Positions 11,111 to 21,171 of a stretch of 64,000 nt of DNA are shown in pieces. The DNA is from Hydractinia symbiolongicarpus (lineage: Eukaryota; Cnidaria; Hydrozoa; Anthoathecata; Hydractiniidae), in NCBI RefSeq assembly GCF_029227915.1, contig NC_079879.1:12524001-12588000 (forward strand), in the 5' to 3' direction. Both the position numbers and the translations under genes were made by a program. The number at the start of each line of letters is the position of its first letter. Within the stretch, counting starts at the first letter, position 1. Under the pieces are notes generated by a model, which worked only from the letters and a program-made list of their open reading frames with translations, ran no database searches and was not told the DNA's origin.

Positions 11111-11960
11111 AATTTTGTCTCTAGGGAATTGCACTGGATTGCTTTTAAATCCAACTTTATCAAAATTTAAGGTTACAGACTTAGCTTTACTCTTTCTCGC
11201 AGCCAAAGTTTTGTTTTAAAGGAACATTTTTTAAGCTTTTTTGTTGTAGTTGTCAGAGGGATTTTCTCCTCCTGGAGGTCAAAGGTATTGCACATGCTCC
11301 AAGGTCTGACAAATGGCTTTGTATTTTACAGGGCAGGATCAAAACCAGTCAGTAGCCATTTTATTACCTGGATTCTATTCTCGTCTTAAAGCAATAATCA
11401 AATTTTGCACATGATAGAATACCAATGACAAATTTCCCTCCACAACTACTTAAATTAGAATATACAGTTCGAATTTCGAAGGAAAAAAAAACATTCGAAA
11501 TTACATAAGAAACGAACCAACCAAATAAGGGTATTTGTTTCATTTATTTTAAACCGACTTACCCTTTCAAACATTCCAAGTCAGCGCATCGTCTGATTCA
11601 AATGTCTTTTCGCATGTTACGCAGAAGCAAATTGTATATTCAGCAGTGGCTTTTACTTTTACTTTTTGCTCATGAGCAATCAGAGCTCTTGCAGTATTGA
11701 AGTTTGTACAAATTTTTTTGCATAGGGTCCTACTCGCATCTTTTAACTGGCCTTCGGGCTGTTTTGAGAGGTCCCCTGCTGGTTTTGATAGTTTGTTAAT
11801 ACTTCCTTGTATTTATTCAGTTCAATTTTTGTAAACTTTCATTCCCAGAAAAGATTATCTGTATCTATATCTGTATCTGCAGCCAACGTTCCATGTGATA
11901 TGTGAACCAGCCCACGCTGGGAAGAAAAAATACCCAGAATGCTTTGCGCAACCGTCAAAG
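11111..11960. other. unassigned sequence before the minisatellite
   Basis: No gene or element with defined ends is visible. A small inverted repeat built on ATTCGAAATT lies near 11470-11505. Confidence 0.4.
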
Positions 11961-11964
11961 ATCT

Positions 11965-14320
11965 ATTACATGTATTACAGTATATTACTAAGTATTACAG
12001 TGTATTACCAAATACTACAAAATATTACAGTTAGATGTTACAAGTACTACAGTGTATTACCGAATACTACAAGGTATTACAGTGTATTACTGAATACTAC
12101 AAAATATTACAGTATATTACTAAGTACTACAGTGTATTACTGAATACTACAAAGTATTACAGTGTATTACCGAATACTACAAGGTATTACAGTATATTAC
12201 TAAGTATTAAAGTGTATTACTAAATACTACAAAATATTACAGTATATTACTAAGTACTACAGTGTATTACTGAATACTACAAAGTATTACAGTGTATTAC
12301 TGAATACTACAAGGTATTACAGTGTATTACTGAATACTACAAGGTATTACAGTGTATTACTGAATACTACAAAGTATTACAGTGTATTACTGAATACTAC
12401 AAAGTATTACAGTGTATTACTGAATACTACAAGGTATTACAGTGTATTACTAAATACTACAAGGTATTACAGTATACTACCGAATATTACAAGGTATTAC
12501 AGTGTACTACAAGGTATTACAGTGTATTACCGAATACTACAAGGTATTACAGTGTATTACTGAATACTACAAAGTATTACAGTGTATTACTGAATACTAC
12601 AAAGTATTACAGTGTATTACCGAACACTACAAGGTATTACAGTGTATTACTAAATACTACAAGGTATTACAGTATACTACCGAATATTACAAGGTATTAC
12701 AGTGTACTACAAGGTATTACAGTGTATTACCGAATACTACAAGGTATTACAGTGTATTACTGAATACTACAAGGTATTACAGTGTATTACTGAATACTAC
12801 AAAGTATTACAGTATACTACCGAATATTACAAGGTATTACAGTGTACTACAAGGTATTACAGTGTATTACCGAATACTACAAGGTATTACAGTGTATTAC
12901 TGAATACTACAAGGTATTACAGTGTATTACCGAATACTACAAGGTATTACAGTATATTACCGAATACTACAAAGTATTACAGTGTATTACTAAATACTAC
13001 AAGGTATTACAGTGTATTACTGTATACTACACAATATTACAGTATATTACTAAATACTACAGTGTATTACTGAATACTACAAGGTATTACAGTGTATTAC
13101 CGAATACTACAAGGCATTACAGTATATTACCGAATACTACAAGGTATTACAGTGTATTACTGAATACTACAAGGTATTACAGTGTATTACTGAATACTAC
13201 AAGGTACTACAGTGTATTACTGAATACTACAAAGTATTACAGTATACTACCGAATATTACAAGGTATTACAGTGTACTACAAGGTATTACAGTGTATTAC
13301 CGAATACTACAAGGTATTACAGTGTATTACTGAATACTACAAGGTATTACAGTGTATTACCGAATACTACAAGGTATTACAGTATATTACCGAATACTAC
13401 AAAGTATTACAGTGTATTACTAAATACTACAAGGTATTACAGTGTATTACTGTATACTACACAATATTACAGTATATTACTAAGTACTACAGTGTATTAC
13501 TGAATACTACAAGGTATTACAGTGTATTACCGAATACTACAAGGCATTACAGTATATTACCGAATACTACAAGGTATTACAGTGTATTACTGAATACTAC
13601 AAGGTATTAGAGTGTATTACTGAATACTACAAGGTATTACAGTGTATTACCGAATACTACAAGGCATTACAGTATATTACCGAATACTACAAGGTATTAC
13701 AGTGTATTACTGAATACTACAAGGTATTACAGTGTATTACTGAATACTACAAGGTATTACAGTGTATTACCGAATACTACAAGGCATTACAGTATATTAC
13801 CGAATACTACAAGGTATTACAGTGTATTACTGAATACTACAAGGTATTACAGTGTATTACTGAATACTACAAGGTATTACAGTGTATTACCGAATACTAC
13901 AAGGTATTACAGTGTATTACCGAATACTACAAGGTATTACAGTGTATTACTGAATACTACAAGGCATTACAGTATATTAACGAATACTGCAAGGTATTAC
14001 AGTATATTACAGTATATTACTAAATACTACAGTGTATTACTGAATACTACAAGGTATTACAGTGTATTACTGAATACTACAAGGTATTACAGTATATTAC
14101 CGAATACTACAAGGTATTACAGTGTATTACTGAATACTACAAGGTATTACAGTGTATTACTGAATACTACAAGGTATTACAGTGTATTACTAAGTACTAC
14201 AGTGTATTACTGAATACTACAAAGTATTACAGTGTATTTCTGAATATACTACAAAGTAATACAGTGTAAAATACGGGATATTACTATGTACTACACTGTA
14301 TTACTGTATATTACAAAGAT
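11965..14320. repeat. minisatellite, 30-bp unit of three 10-bp variants
   Basis: About 78 tandem units of 30 bp. Each unit is three related decamers in fixed order: TACTACAAGG, then TATTACAGTG, then TATTACCGAA or TATTACTGAA. All three share TAYTAC, so the array probably grew from a 10-bp ancestor. Units of 20 bp occur at intervals (for example near 12500, 12700, 12850 and 13280) and reset the phase. A block starting near 12842 recurs almost unchanged near 13272, a higher-order period of about 430 bp. All plus-strand frames lack stops in the consensus, which produces long YYKVLQCITE-type frames that are not genes. The array becomes irregular at both ends. Confidence 0.95.
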
Positions 14321-14702
14321 ATTATGCTAGGCACTAGTATGTATACTAGGCAGTATTATGTGTTAACAACATTACGACGTTGATAAATTGCTTAACGTCG
14401 TGTGTCGGATGTCGTTGGAAGAATACGACAATGTCGGATACGACATATTCACAGACTAAATGGATCCTTCCATGAAGTGCTTCCCCTAAATTATTTATTA
14501 CGAATTCAAAACATTATATATAACTTTTTACCCCTGCGCGAAAATTGTGCCGCCATGTTTGAGTTGCAATTCCAAGAATTACTAAAGTCCCCCACCTGGG
14601 CGGGGGTGAGGGGTGAGTGGAGAAGATATTTGTCACAACAGTTTTTCAAAATTTGTACATTGTGTCTGTATTTGTTTCTAGAGGAAATCAATACAGAAAG
14701 TG
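14321..14702. other. spacer between the minisatellite and the first repeat unit
   Basis: Contains short inverted motifs around ACGTCG and TACGACA (14375-14445). A plus-strand frame (14402-14827) runs through it into the G-rich repeat and looks non-genic. Confidence 0.4.
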
Positions 14703-14945
14703 TTGCGGAGAGGTTGCCAAGGCAAAGCACGGCAAGGAAAGGGCACGGCAAAGGCAGGCAAGGAAACAGGAAGAGGAATCAGCAAGGCAGGGGTAGGCAA
14801 GGCATAGAGGCACAGGCAAGGGCATAGAAGCCAGGCACCAGAAAAGGCATGGGAAGGGTAGGCAAAGGCAGGCAAGGAAACAGGAAGAGGAATCAGCAAG
14901 GCAGGGTTAGGCAAGGCAAGGGAAAGGCAAGGCAGGGGCAGGCAC
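14703..14945 (+). repeat. G-rich GGCAAGG repeat tract, unit 1
   Basis: Degenerate direct repeats of GGCAAGG, GGCAGG and AGGAAACAGGAAGAGGAATC; the last occurs at about 14760 and 14878, and again in unit 2. The strand is strongly purine-rich with few T. Confidence 0.8.
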
Positions 14946-15330
14946 CTTAATAGAGAATCCCCCTACAACTCAAAGATTCGTATACTCGATATATCTAAGA
15001 TATGTATCATATTAATCCAGGAGTATAGAAAATATTGAGATGCAAATATTTCAAATTCAGTAGCTCAAACAAAGCTCTCAAATTTATATCCGGTCAATAT
15101 ATATACAGTGAATCATGTTAGCAGAATTATGTGCCAATACAAATATTTAAACAATCGGTCATAACGCCAAAAAAACTATCAATTTTTAATAAATCTGAGA
15201 TTAAAAGTTAACTTGGTTCCAATGACAACAACATTAAAAAGTCAAGATATAGAAATAATTAGAGAAGTCCACGAAAAAGGCGAAACATTTACCTGGTTGT
15301 TGTAAGTGCAAGATAATTATGTTTTTCCTA

Positions 15331-15398
15331 GCCCTGTCCAGGATTTGAACCTGGATCTCTCATTTGCATGAGTGTCATAGCCATTAGACCAACAGGGC
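15331..15398 (-). repeat. tRNA-like module, copy 1 (68 nt)
   Basis: On the minus strand a perfect 7-bp acceptor stem (GCCCTGT with ACAGGGC), a D-arm-like GTC and GAC pair around an A-box-like TGGTCTAATGG, and a perfect T arm (CCAGG, TTCAAAT, CCTGG) carrying a B box. The anticodon arm is too short: 14 nt with a 5-bp stem and a 4-nt loop. It is therefore a tRNA-derived repeat rather than a normal tRNA gene. The surrounding 150 bp repeats with it at 17425-17600. Confidence 0.7.
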
Positions 15399-15494
15399 AT
15401 GATTATATATATATGAAAAACTTTACATGTGCATCTTATATATGCTCACAGTCTTTTTACTAAAAAATATGGCACCTAGTTTGGTATATTTAGC

Positions 15495-15982
15495 ACGAGG
15501 GTGCCGATAAGCCGCATACGCCGTAAAAAGTCCGGGCGTTTTCGGGCAAGTTCGGCTTTTTGAAAAAAGGTCGGGTATTTGCCTGAAAAAACCCGCATAG
15601 TCCCGAACAATGCCCAAAAAAAAAAGATTCACCACAAATGACTCTCGAAGAATTATTTAAAAAAGTATAAAAATTAAAATGAACTAACTATGTGATAGCA
15701 AAGTTCCTAAAAGAACTGTTTTTTATGATTTGTGATAAGATTTACTTGATAAATAACTTATATATAAACTTTATTAACTCCTTTCTCTTCAAACGCATTC
15801 TTTTAACTGTCGTCCGCCATGTTTATGTTACAAGGTGTTGCATTTCGGGAATGTTCCAGGCGAGTTTGGGCGTGTTCGGGAAAGTGCGGGCGGTTTCGGC
15901 CGACAACCGTCAATTTAATTCGAAAAGTCGCCCGAACTCGCCCGTATATATGCGGGCGTTTGCGGCTTATCGGCACCCTCTT
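15495..15982. mobile_element. hAT-type miniature element (488 bp) with 8-bp target duplication
   Basis: Flanked by TATTTAGC at 15487-15494 and 15983-15990. The inverted ends share GAGGGTGCCGATAAGCCGCA. Subterminal sequence is rich in CGGGCG and GTTCGGG motifs in both orientations. An 8-bp duplication is the signature of hAT transposition. No transposase is encoded. Confidence 0.88.
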
Positions 15983-16954
15983 TATTTAGCTAGAAAATCT
16001 GAGCCACTAAATTATGTTTTATGCTTTAGTTAGGGAGCTTTTTAGGGGTGTGAATGACCTAAAAGTGAAAAATAGTGATAGCTCTACATAAACCTTCCAT
16101 TTTCACTATATTTTTCAAAATAAATACTAGGGACAAGGTTGCAAAAAACACATTATGGAGGTTGCATTTATTCTTTTATTTATAAAAAAAGTCCAGGCTC
16201 TTCTGCTAAAAAGAATATATGTCTATACCAATGCTCTTTTGCTGATTTGGCTAAACTTTTGGTTCTTAGTTTTTTGTCTAAAATTGTTAGAACCAACATA
16301 TTTTGTGGATAATTGTAGATATTTGATGGTACTTTCCTAATCAGAGCATAATTAACTCATTGTGCAGTATGTGTATGACTAGAAAATATGTCTTAAGGAT
16401 CATTTAAATCTAGCCAAGTAGCCAGTTTTATGTCAGATAAGTAGCTAGTGTTTTGTGCTGGTTAACTACCTAGTTTATGCTGCTAGCTAGCCAATTTGGT
16501 AGTGTTATACCAGCTTATTTTGCCACATATGTTGGTAGTTATTTGCTAGTTAGGTGTGGGTGAGAAGAGGTTCATTACATGTAAAAAATAGTGATATACT
16601 AGCTAGCTATTCATACTTCCCTCTTTCGTTTTCTTGAAAATATCAGTTCGTCCGCTTGGCACCATCTTTAAAAAACAACAAACACTCCATCGCTTTGCTC
16701 CTTGATAAACACGTTGTCTCGCTTACTATAAACTGTACTAAAGAATGACCACATTAAATTGCTGGATTACTGTGATTTTTTGTTTGAATTTTTATAATTC
16801 GGATGTATAGGGACGAAATCGCATAGAAATGCTATATACTCTCCATCGTACTTCTTTTCCCTTATATTTGGCTTATATAATGAGGAAATAGGCTCCGCTA
16901 CGCTCCGTGCGCTGGCGCGCACTCCGCTACTCTCCGCAACTAGTATAGAAAGTG

Positions 16955-17310
16955 TTGCGGAGAGGTTGCCAAGGCAAAGGCATTAAGCACGGCAAAGGCA
17001 CGGCAAAGGCAGCCAAGGAAAGAGGAAGAGGAATCAGCAAGGCAGGGGTAGGCGAGGCATGGGAGGCACAGGCAAGGGCATAGTACGCAGGCACCAGAAA
17101 AGGCATGTGAAGGATAGGCAAAGGCATTAAGCACAACAAGAAAAGGGCATGGCAATGCACGGCAAAGCAGGCAAGGAAACAGGAAGAGGAATCAGCAAGG
17201 CAGGGGTAGGCAAGGCATGGGACGCACAGGCAAGGCCATAGAAGGCAGGCAACAGAAAAGGCATAGGAAGGGTAGGCAATGGCAAGGGGACGGCAAGGCA
17301 GGGGCAGGCA
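16955..17310 (+). repeat. G-rich GGCAAGG repeat tract, unit 2
   Basis: Same motifs as 14703-14945, including AGGAAACAGGAAGAGGAATC near 17175. The minus-strand open frame across it is a repeat translation. Confidence 0.8.
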
Positions 17311-17469
17311 CGTTAATAGAAACTCTCTCCCCCTACAACTCAAAGATATACTCAATGTAAAGTATTACATTTATATAAGGTCAATATACAGTGAATCATC
17401 TTAGCAGAATTATGTGCCAGTATAATGCAACCTGGTTGTTGTAGGTGCAAGATAATTATGTTTTTCCTA

Positions 17470-17537
17470 GCCCTGTCCAGGATTTGAACCTGGATCTCTC
17501 ATTTGCATGAGTGTCATAGCCATTAGACCAACAGGGC
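17470..17537 (-). repeat. tRNA-like module, copy 2 (68 nt)
   Basis: Identical in plan and length to copy 1, with the same intact acceptor and T arms and the same shortened anticodon arm. Flanks on both sides also match copy 1. Confidence 0.7.
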
Positions 17538-17684
17538 ATGAATATACATATATAAAAAAACTTTACATGTGCATCTTATATATGCTCACATAGTCTTTTT
17601 AGAGAAAAAACAGAGAAAAACACAATGACCTAAGAAATATAAAAGGAATACAGATATAGTTGATAGTTTTGTTCTCAACTTTTT

Positions 17685-17891
17685 TCAACTGGCTCTAATT
17701 TTGTTATTATTCAGCCAGAGGTCGACTTGCGAAGGTTCTAACTCGACCTGCGAGACAAGGGTATCCAAGTTTTTATGGGATGAAATAATTATTGTATTAT
17801 CTGCATATGGGTGGTGGTGGTTTAAATTGATGACAGATTTAAAGTCATCAATATACAAAAGAAAAAGCAGGGGCCCAACACAGATCCCTGC
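17685..17891 (-). pseudogene. non-LTR retrotransposon reverse transcriptase fragment
   Basis: An uninterrupted frame of 68 codons on the minus strand, ending in TGA at 17687-17685. It reads GPLLFLLYIDDF, then a histidine run and PYADNTII. The first motif is the conserved LINE palm sequence; the second is the catalytic YADD box with the last Asp changed to Asn. The fragment is cut off at both ends and sits inside composite unit 2. The clade cannot be told from so little. Confidence 0.75.
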
Positions 17892-18014
17892 GGCAAAGGT
17901 AAAAAGTCAGGGTAAAAATCAGAATATATATATATACATCATAGTATACGGAATATAATATCCTTAATACTGCAATATATAGCTATATGTGCAACATAAT
18001 TAATGTTTTTCCTA

Positions 18015-18082
18015 GCCCTGTCCAGGATTCAAACTTAGATCTCTCATTTATAAAAGTGTCATAGGCATTAGACCAACAGGGC
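18015..18082 (-). repeat. tRNA-like module, copy 3 (68 nt, degenerate)
   Basis: Keeps the 7-bp acceptor stem and the length of copies 1 and 2, but the T arm and the anticodon region carry several changes. Confidence 0.65.
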
Positions 18083-18289
18083 ATGAATGCATATATACTT
18101 TTATAGTTGCACATTATAGCCACACATGTACAGAAAGTCTGATATATAAGAACATCAAAATTTAGTTTTCTTTATACAAGTGTCTCAGAACTGCAATATT
18201 AACCACAACAGCAAAAAACAAATCAAAATATAAAAATATATAACCAAAATGAGTCAAAAATTTGTACTCTCTGCACACCATATGTTACT

Positions 18290-18380
18290 TATGTTAACTT
18301 TTGAAGTTGTAGCTTCACGTCTGTCGTAGACGACCAACGTCAGTCACTTCTTCCTCTTCTTCTACTTCATCTCTAGAGAG
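18290..18380 (-). other. possible captured gene tail
   Basis: On the minus strand a pyrimidine tract and AG near 18372 precede a frame reading DEVEEEEEVTDVGRLRQT and then a stop near 18320. It has the shape of a short last exon with an acidic tail. There is no matching upstream exon that I can identify, so this is tentative. Confidence 0.2.
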
Positions 18381-19312
18381 AGAAGGATGCGGGTTAGATC
18401 GAACTACAGTGACTATACTGTTTTCTGAGGCTTTATATATGGAGAATTTTTACTCACAAATTTTTATATGTCATGGGGCTTCTTTATTAGCAAAAACACA
18501 GTCTATTCTGGACACAATATTCTATATGGGTCAGTGACACATTTCATTTAGAACAAAACAAATCAGAAGATGCTACAAAACGTTACGAAGGATTTTTCTA
18601 ATGCGAATTGGATGGCAAATTTGCAGGCAAAATGTATCTGAGCATGTACATTTTTATTTGTGTCATTTTGCTTCGAAAAGTTTGCTTAACTGAAAAGTAG
18701 AAACAAGGTTCTTTTTTCATGTAAATATAAATCCTAACAAAGTTTAATCCTAACATAGAAAAAATAACAAAAGAAGTCTTAATTCAAAAAAAAAAGATGT
18801 ATATATATACTCAATAAAATGCATAACTATAAATTCAAATAAAAGCTCAATGTTGTTCAATGTTTATATATATTTGAAGATTTTCTATGTTTATATGTTA
18901 TTTTTTCTGTTATTATATAGATGTTTGAAGATTTTCAGGACATGTTAATGATTGCACAAGAACCACTCTGGGTGTTTGGTGATGCCTCTTAATTTCTAGC
19001 TAGCTCCACAATCATATGACTCTCCTCCCCCTGCCCTCTCCCCAACACTTCTCTGTCATCCAATCTTGAAAAAAATTACCTTTGGTGTCGGTAACATGTG
19101 ACCATGTCAATGTCTATATAAACATTGACAGGAAGTATTATATGTGGAAAAATTAGCGATGTTCTTTTGTTGATTTTGCTAAGTTTTTTTAGTCATTCTT
19201 TATTTCCATTAAAAAAATTTGTCAAGAGCCAACACATTTTGTGGAGCTGGATAAAACTACAAAGTAGTTATGTGATGGACATCACTCACTGTGTGCAGTA
19301 GCAGCTAGCTAG

Positions 19313-19352
19313 CTCAAAAATCCGTCCTAAAGTCTTAGGACGGATTTTTGAG
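19313..19352 (+). other. perfect 18-bp hairpin
   Basis: Arms CTCAAAAATCCGTCCTAA and its exact complement enclose a 4-nt loop AGTC. It is followed at once by a second inverted repeat (TTCTCTTATG at 19355-19364 and CATAAGAGAA at 19382-19391). Absent from the matching place in unit 1, so it is a later insertion or a mobile palindrome. Confidence 0.8.
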
Positions 19353-19866
19353 AATTCTCTTATGATCTTCTAATCATCTAGCATAAGAGAAAACTTAATA
19401 AGCATTTTTATGCTAGTTAAATTGGTAGTTTTATGCTAGCTTAGCTGCTACTGTTGTGCTAGATAGCTTTAGGTGTATGTAAGGGGTTTTCACAACCTTT
19501 AAAAAACAGTGATCATAACCTTCACTTCTTTCTTGAAAAATCTCATCATTTCGCTTCTAGCTGGCTGACTACGTTTAGCACCATCTTTAAAACACAACAA
19601 AAACTCCATCGCCGTGCCAAAAACACGTTGTCTCGCTCAATCAGATATTTACGAAAATTTACCAACAAATGACCAGATAAAATTACTGAGCAACACTGAT
19701 AAAATGGCAGAATTTTTTATAAATTTGATGTATAGGGACGAAATCGTATAGAAATCCTATATACTCTCCACCGTACTTCCTTTTTCTTTTATATTTGGCT
19801 TATTTAATGAGGAAATTGGCTCCGCTACGCTCCGGGCGCTGACGCGCCCTCCGCTTCTCTCCGCAA

Positions 19867-20333
19867 AAATAGAAATAGGAAGGCGATGGCTGTCTTGAAT
19901 GCCCAACAATAATTGCTTCTTCGACCTAAGAAATAATAGAAAGTGAACATAAATTTGGTCCTGATTGATAACATTGCTTCCAAACTAGGATCCTTTTTAT
20001 ACAGGACTTTTATTTAATAATGGTAAAGTATAATATTAACAACTCGAACCCTCCAAAGACGCTCTACTTCGTCACTTACGAATACGATTTCTAAAGGCGG
20101 AAGGAGCCCCAGGGGGCAAGGCTTTCTATATGGAAACGGAACGGGGAAGATGCTCGTCGTTTCTGATAAATATGCTGACGTCAGTATTTTATGGTTGGAC
20201 TCGTTGTGTAAAACGTGTACATACCTTTGGGTGCTGGCATAAATAAGTCTGTTTTTTAGTACATATTTTTTAATTTGTTTTGTTTGAAGTTGCTTAGCTT
20301 GCTATTGTTGTTTTTATATAGCTAGTGAAGAAA
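19867..20333. other. upstream region of the AlkD-like gene
   Basis: No coding frame. A pyrimidine-rich stretch ending TATATAG at about 20320 could be a splice acceptor of a 5' untranslated intron, 13 bases before the ATG. No clear TATA box or initiator could be assigned. Confidence 0.35.
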
Positions 20334-21053
20334 ATGCCTACAGCCAAAGAACTGATCAAAATGCTAATGAAACTTCACAATGCTAAGAGGGCAAAGTATG
20401 TTGCTCCTTATGTTGGTGTTAAGCCTGGCGGCTATGCTGAACATGATAAACTACTCGGGATTTCTGTTCCAGACATACGGAAAAATATAAAATTGTTTCT
20501 AGGTTTACCATTAAATGAAGTAGAAAAACTGATCAGGTCAGAATATCATGAAATACGAAGCGCAGCTGTGTACATTTTGGTATTTCAATACAAAAAATTG
20601 AAAGATCGAAAAGACCAAAAGAGATTTTTCAATTTTTACATTAAAAATGTTGAACTTGGTTATATTAATAATTGGGACTTTATTGACATAAGTGCCCCCT
20701 ATATTACTGGACCCTATTTATATGATCAAGAAAATCAAGGAAGAACTGTTTTACTTAAGTATGCAAATTCACCGAATGTTTGGCTTAGGCGTGTGGGTGT
20801 TCTTTCCACATTTTACAATATAAAACAAAATGAATTCAACGTTATGTTAATTTTGGCTGAAAAATTATTAAACGATGAACATCATCTGATTCACAAAGCA
20901 GTTGGATGGATGTTACGTGAAATTGGTAAAAAAGAGAAAGAGCAGTTAACACAGTTTTTAGACCTCTACGGCAAAGACATGCCACGTGTCATGTTAAGGT
21001 ACTCCATTGAGAAGTTGTCGAGAAGTGAAAGAGATCATTATTTGGGAAAATAG
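20334..21053 (+). CDS. AlkD-type DNA alkylation repair glycosylase (intronless, 239 aa)
   Basis: Predicted to remove alkylated bases, such as N3- and N7-alkylpurines, in base excision repair, acting on nuclear or organellar DNA. AlkD proteins are all-helical HEAT-like repeat folds. Residues matching those that hold the lesion in bacterial AlkD are present: W114 and D118 in NWDFID, R152-R153 in WLRRVG, and W192 in VGWMLRE. The length fits the family (about 230 aa). I chose ATG 20334; an upstream in-frame GTG at 20325 would add three residues and is unlikely in an animal gene. The coding region has no intron, unlike the other genes here. Stop TAG is at 21051-21053, and AATAAA at 21166-21171 is a plausible polyadenylation signal. 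No signal peptide is seen. AlkD is best known from bacteria, so ancient transfer is possible, but the base composition matches the host. Confidence 0.88.
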   Translation: MPTAKELIKMLMKLHNAKRAKYVAPYVGVKPGGYAEHDKLLGISVPDIRKNIKLFLGLPLNEVEKLIRSEYHEIRSAAVYILVFQYKKLKDRKDQKRFFNFYIKNVELGYINNWDFIDISAPYITGPYLYDQENQGRTVLLKYANSPNVWLRRVGVLSTFYNIKQNEFNVMLILAEKLLNDEHHLIHKAVGWMLREIGKKEKEQLTQFLDLYGKDMPRVMLRYSIEKLSRSERDHYLGK

Positions 21054-21165
21054 TCTCTGTCTTGTAAAAATTTTGTATATAAATTTATATATATACCAAA
21101 ACTTTTAAAACTGGTTGTATAATGCACTACTGTGGTGGAAAATCATACTATGCATAAAATGCTAA

Positions 21166-21171
21166 AATAAA
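21166..21171 (+). terminator. polyadenylation signal of the AlkD-like gene
   Basis: AATAAA 113 bp after the stop codon; the first canonical signal downstream. Confidence 0.5.

Larger units (their letters stand above)
14703..16939. repeat. composite repeat, unit 1 (2237 bp)
   Basis: Begins TTGCGGAGAG and ends with its inverse CTCTCCGCAA. Order of parts: G-rich tract of GGCAAGG and GGCAGG motifs (14703-14945), an AT-rich stretch, the tRNA-like module (15331-15398), an inserted hAT-type miniature element (15495-15982), then a tail of CACTCCATCG, a CGAAATCGCATAG stretch and a final block of CTCCGCTACGCTCCG motifs (16890-16939). The same order recurs in 16955-19866. No coding frame is seen. I cannot name the family; the short inverted ends suggest a non-autonomous DNA element. 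Confidence 0.7.
16955..19866. repeat. composite repeat, unit 2 (2912 bp)
   Basis: Same inverted ends (TTGCGGAGAG and CTCTCCGCAA) and same order of parts as unit 1, in the same orientation, separated from it by 15 bp. Shared parts: G-rich tract 16955-17310, tRNA-like module 17470-17537, a block around 19150-19260 matching 16215-16310, and a tail 19530-19866 matching 16620-16939. Not shared: a LINE reverse-transcriptase fragment (17685-17891), a second, degenerate tRNA-like copy (18015-18082) and two hairpins (19313-19391). It also lacks the hAT insertion of unit 1. Confidence 0.7.

Noticed and set aside
11895-13610. Long plus-strand frames of 82-163 codons in the minisatellite
   Set aside because: They arise because the 30-bp unit has no stop codon in any plus frame; the repeats are degenerate and there is no gene context.
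14402-14827. 141-codon plus-strand frame with a basic repetitive tail
   Set aside because: Its second half is the G-rich GGCAAGG repeat, and the first half lies in unassigned spacer; no domain is visible.
15331-15398. Functional tRNA gene
   Set aside because: The anticodon arm is too short and the module is embedded in a larger dispersed repeat present in three copies.
16927-17355. 142-codon minus-strand frame rich in Cys, Leu and Pro
   Set aside because: It is the antisense translation of the G-rich repeat tract.
20325-20333. GTG start adding three residues to the AlkD-like protein
   Set aside because: Non-ATG initiation is unlikely here, and an ATG follows three codons later in good position.
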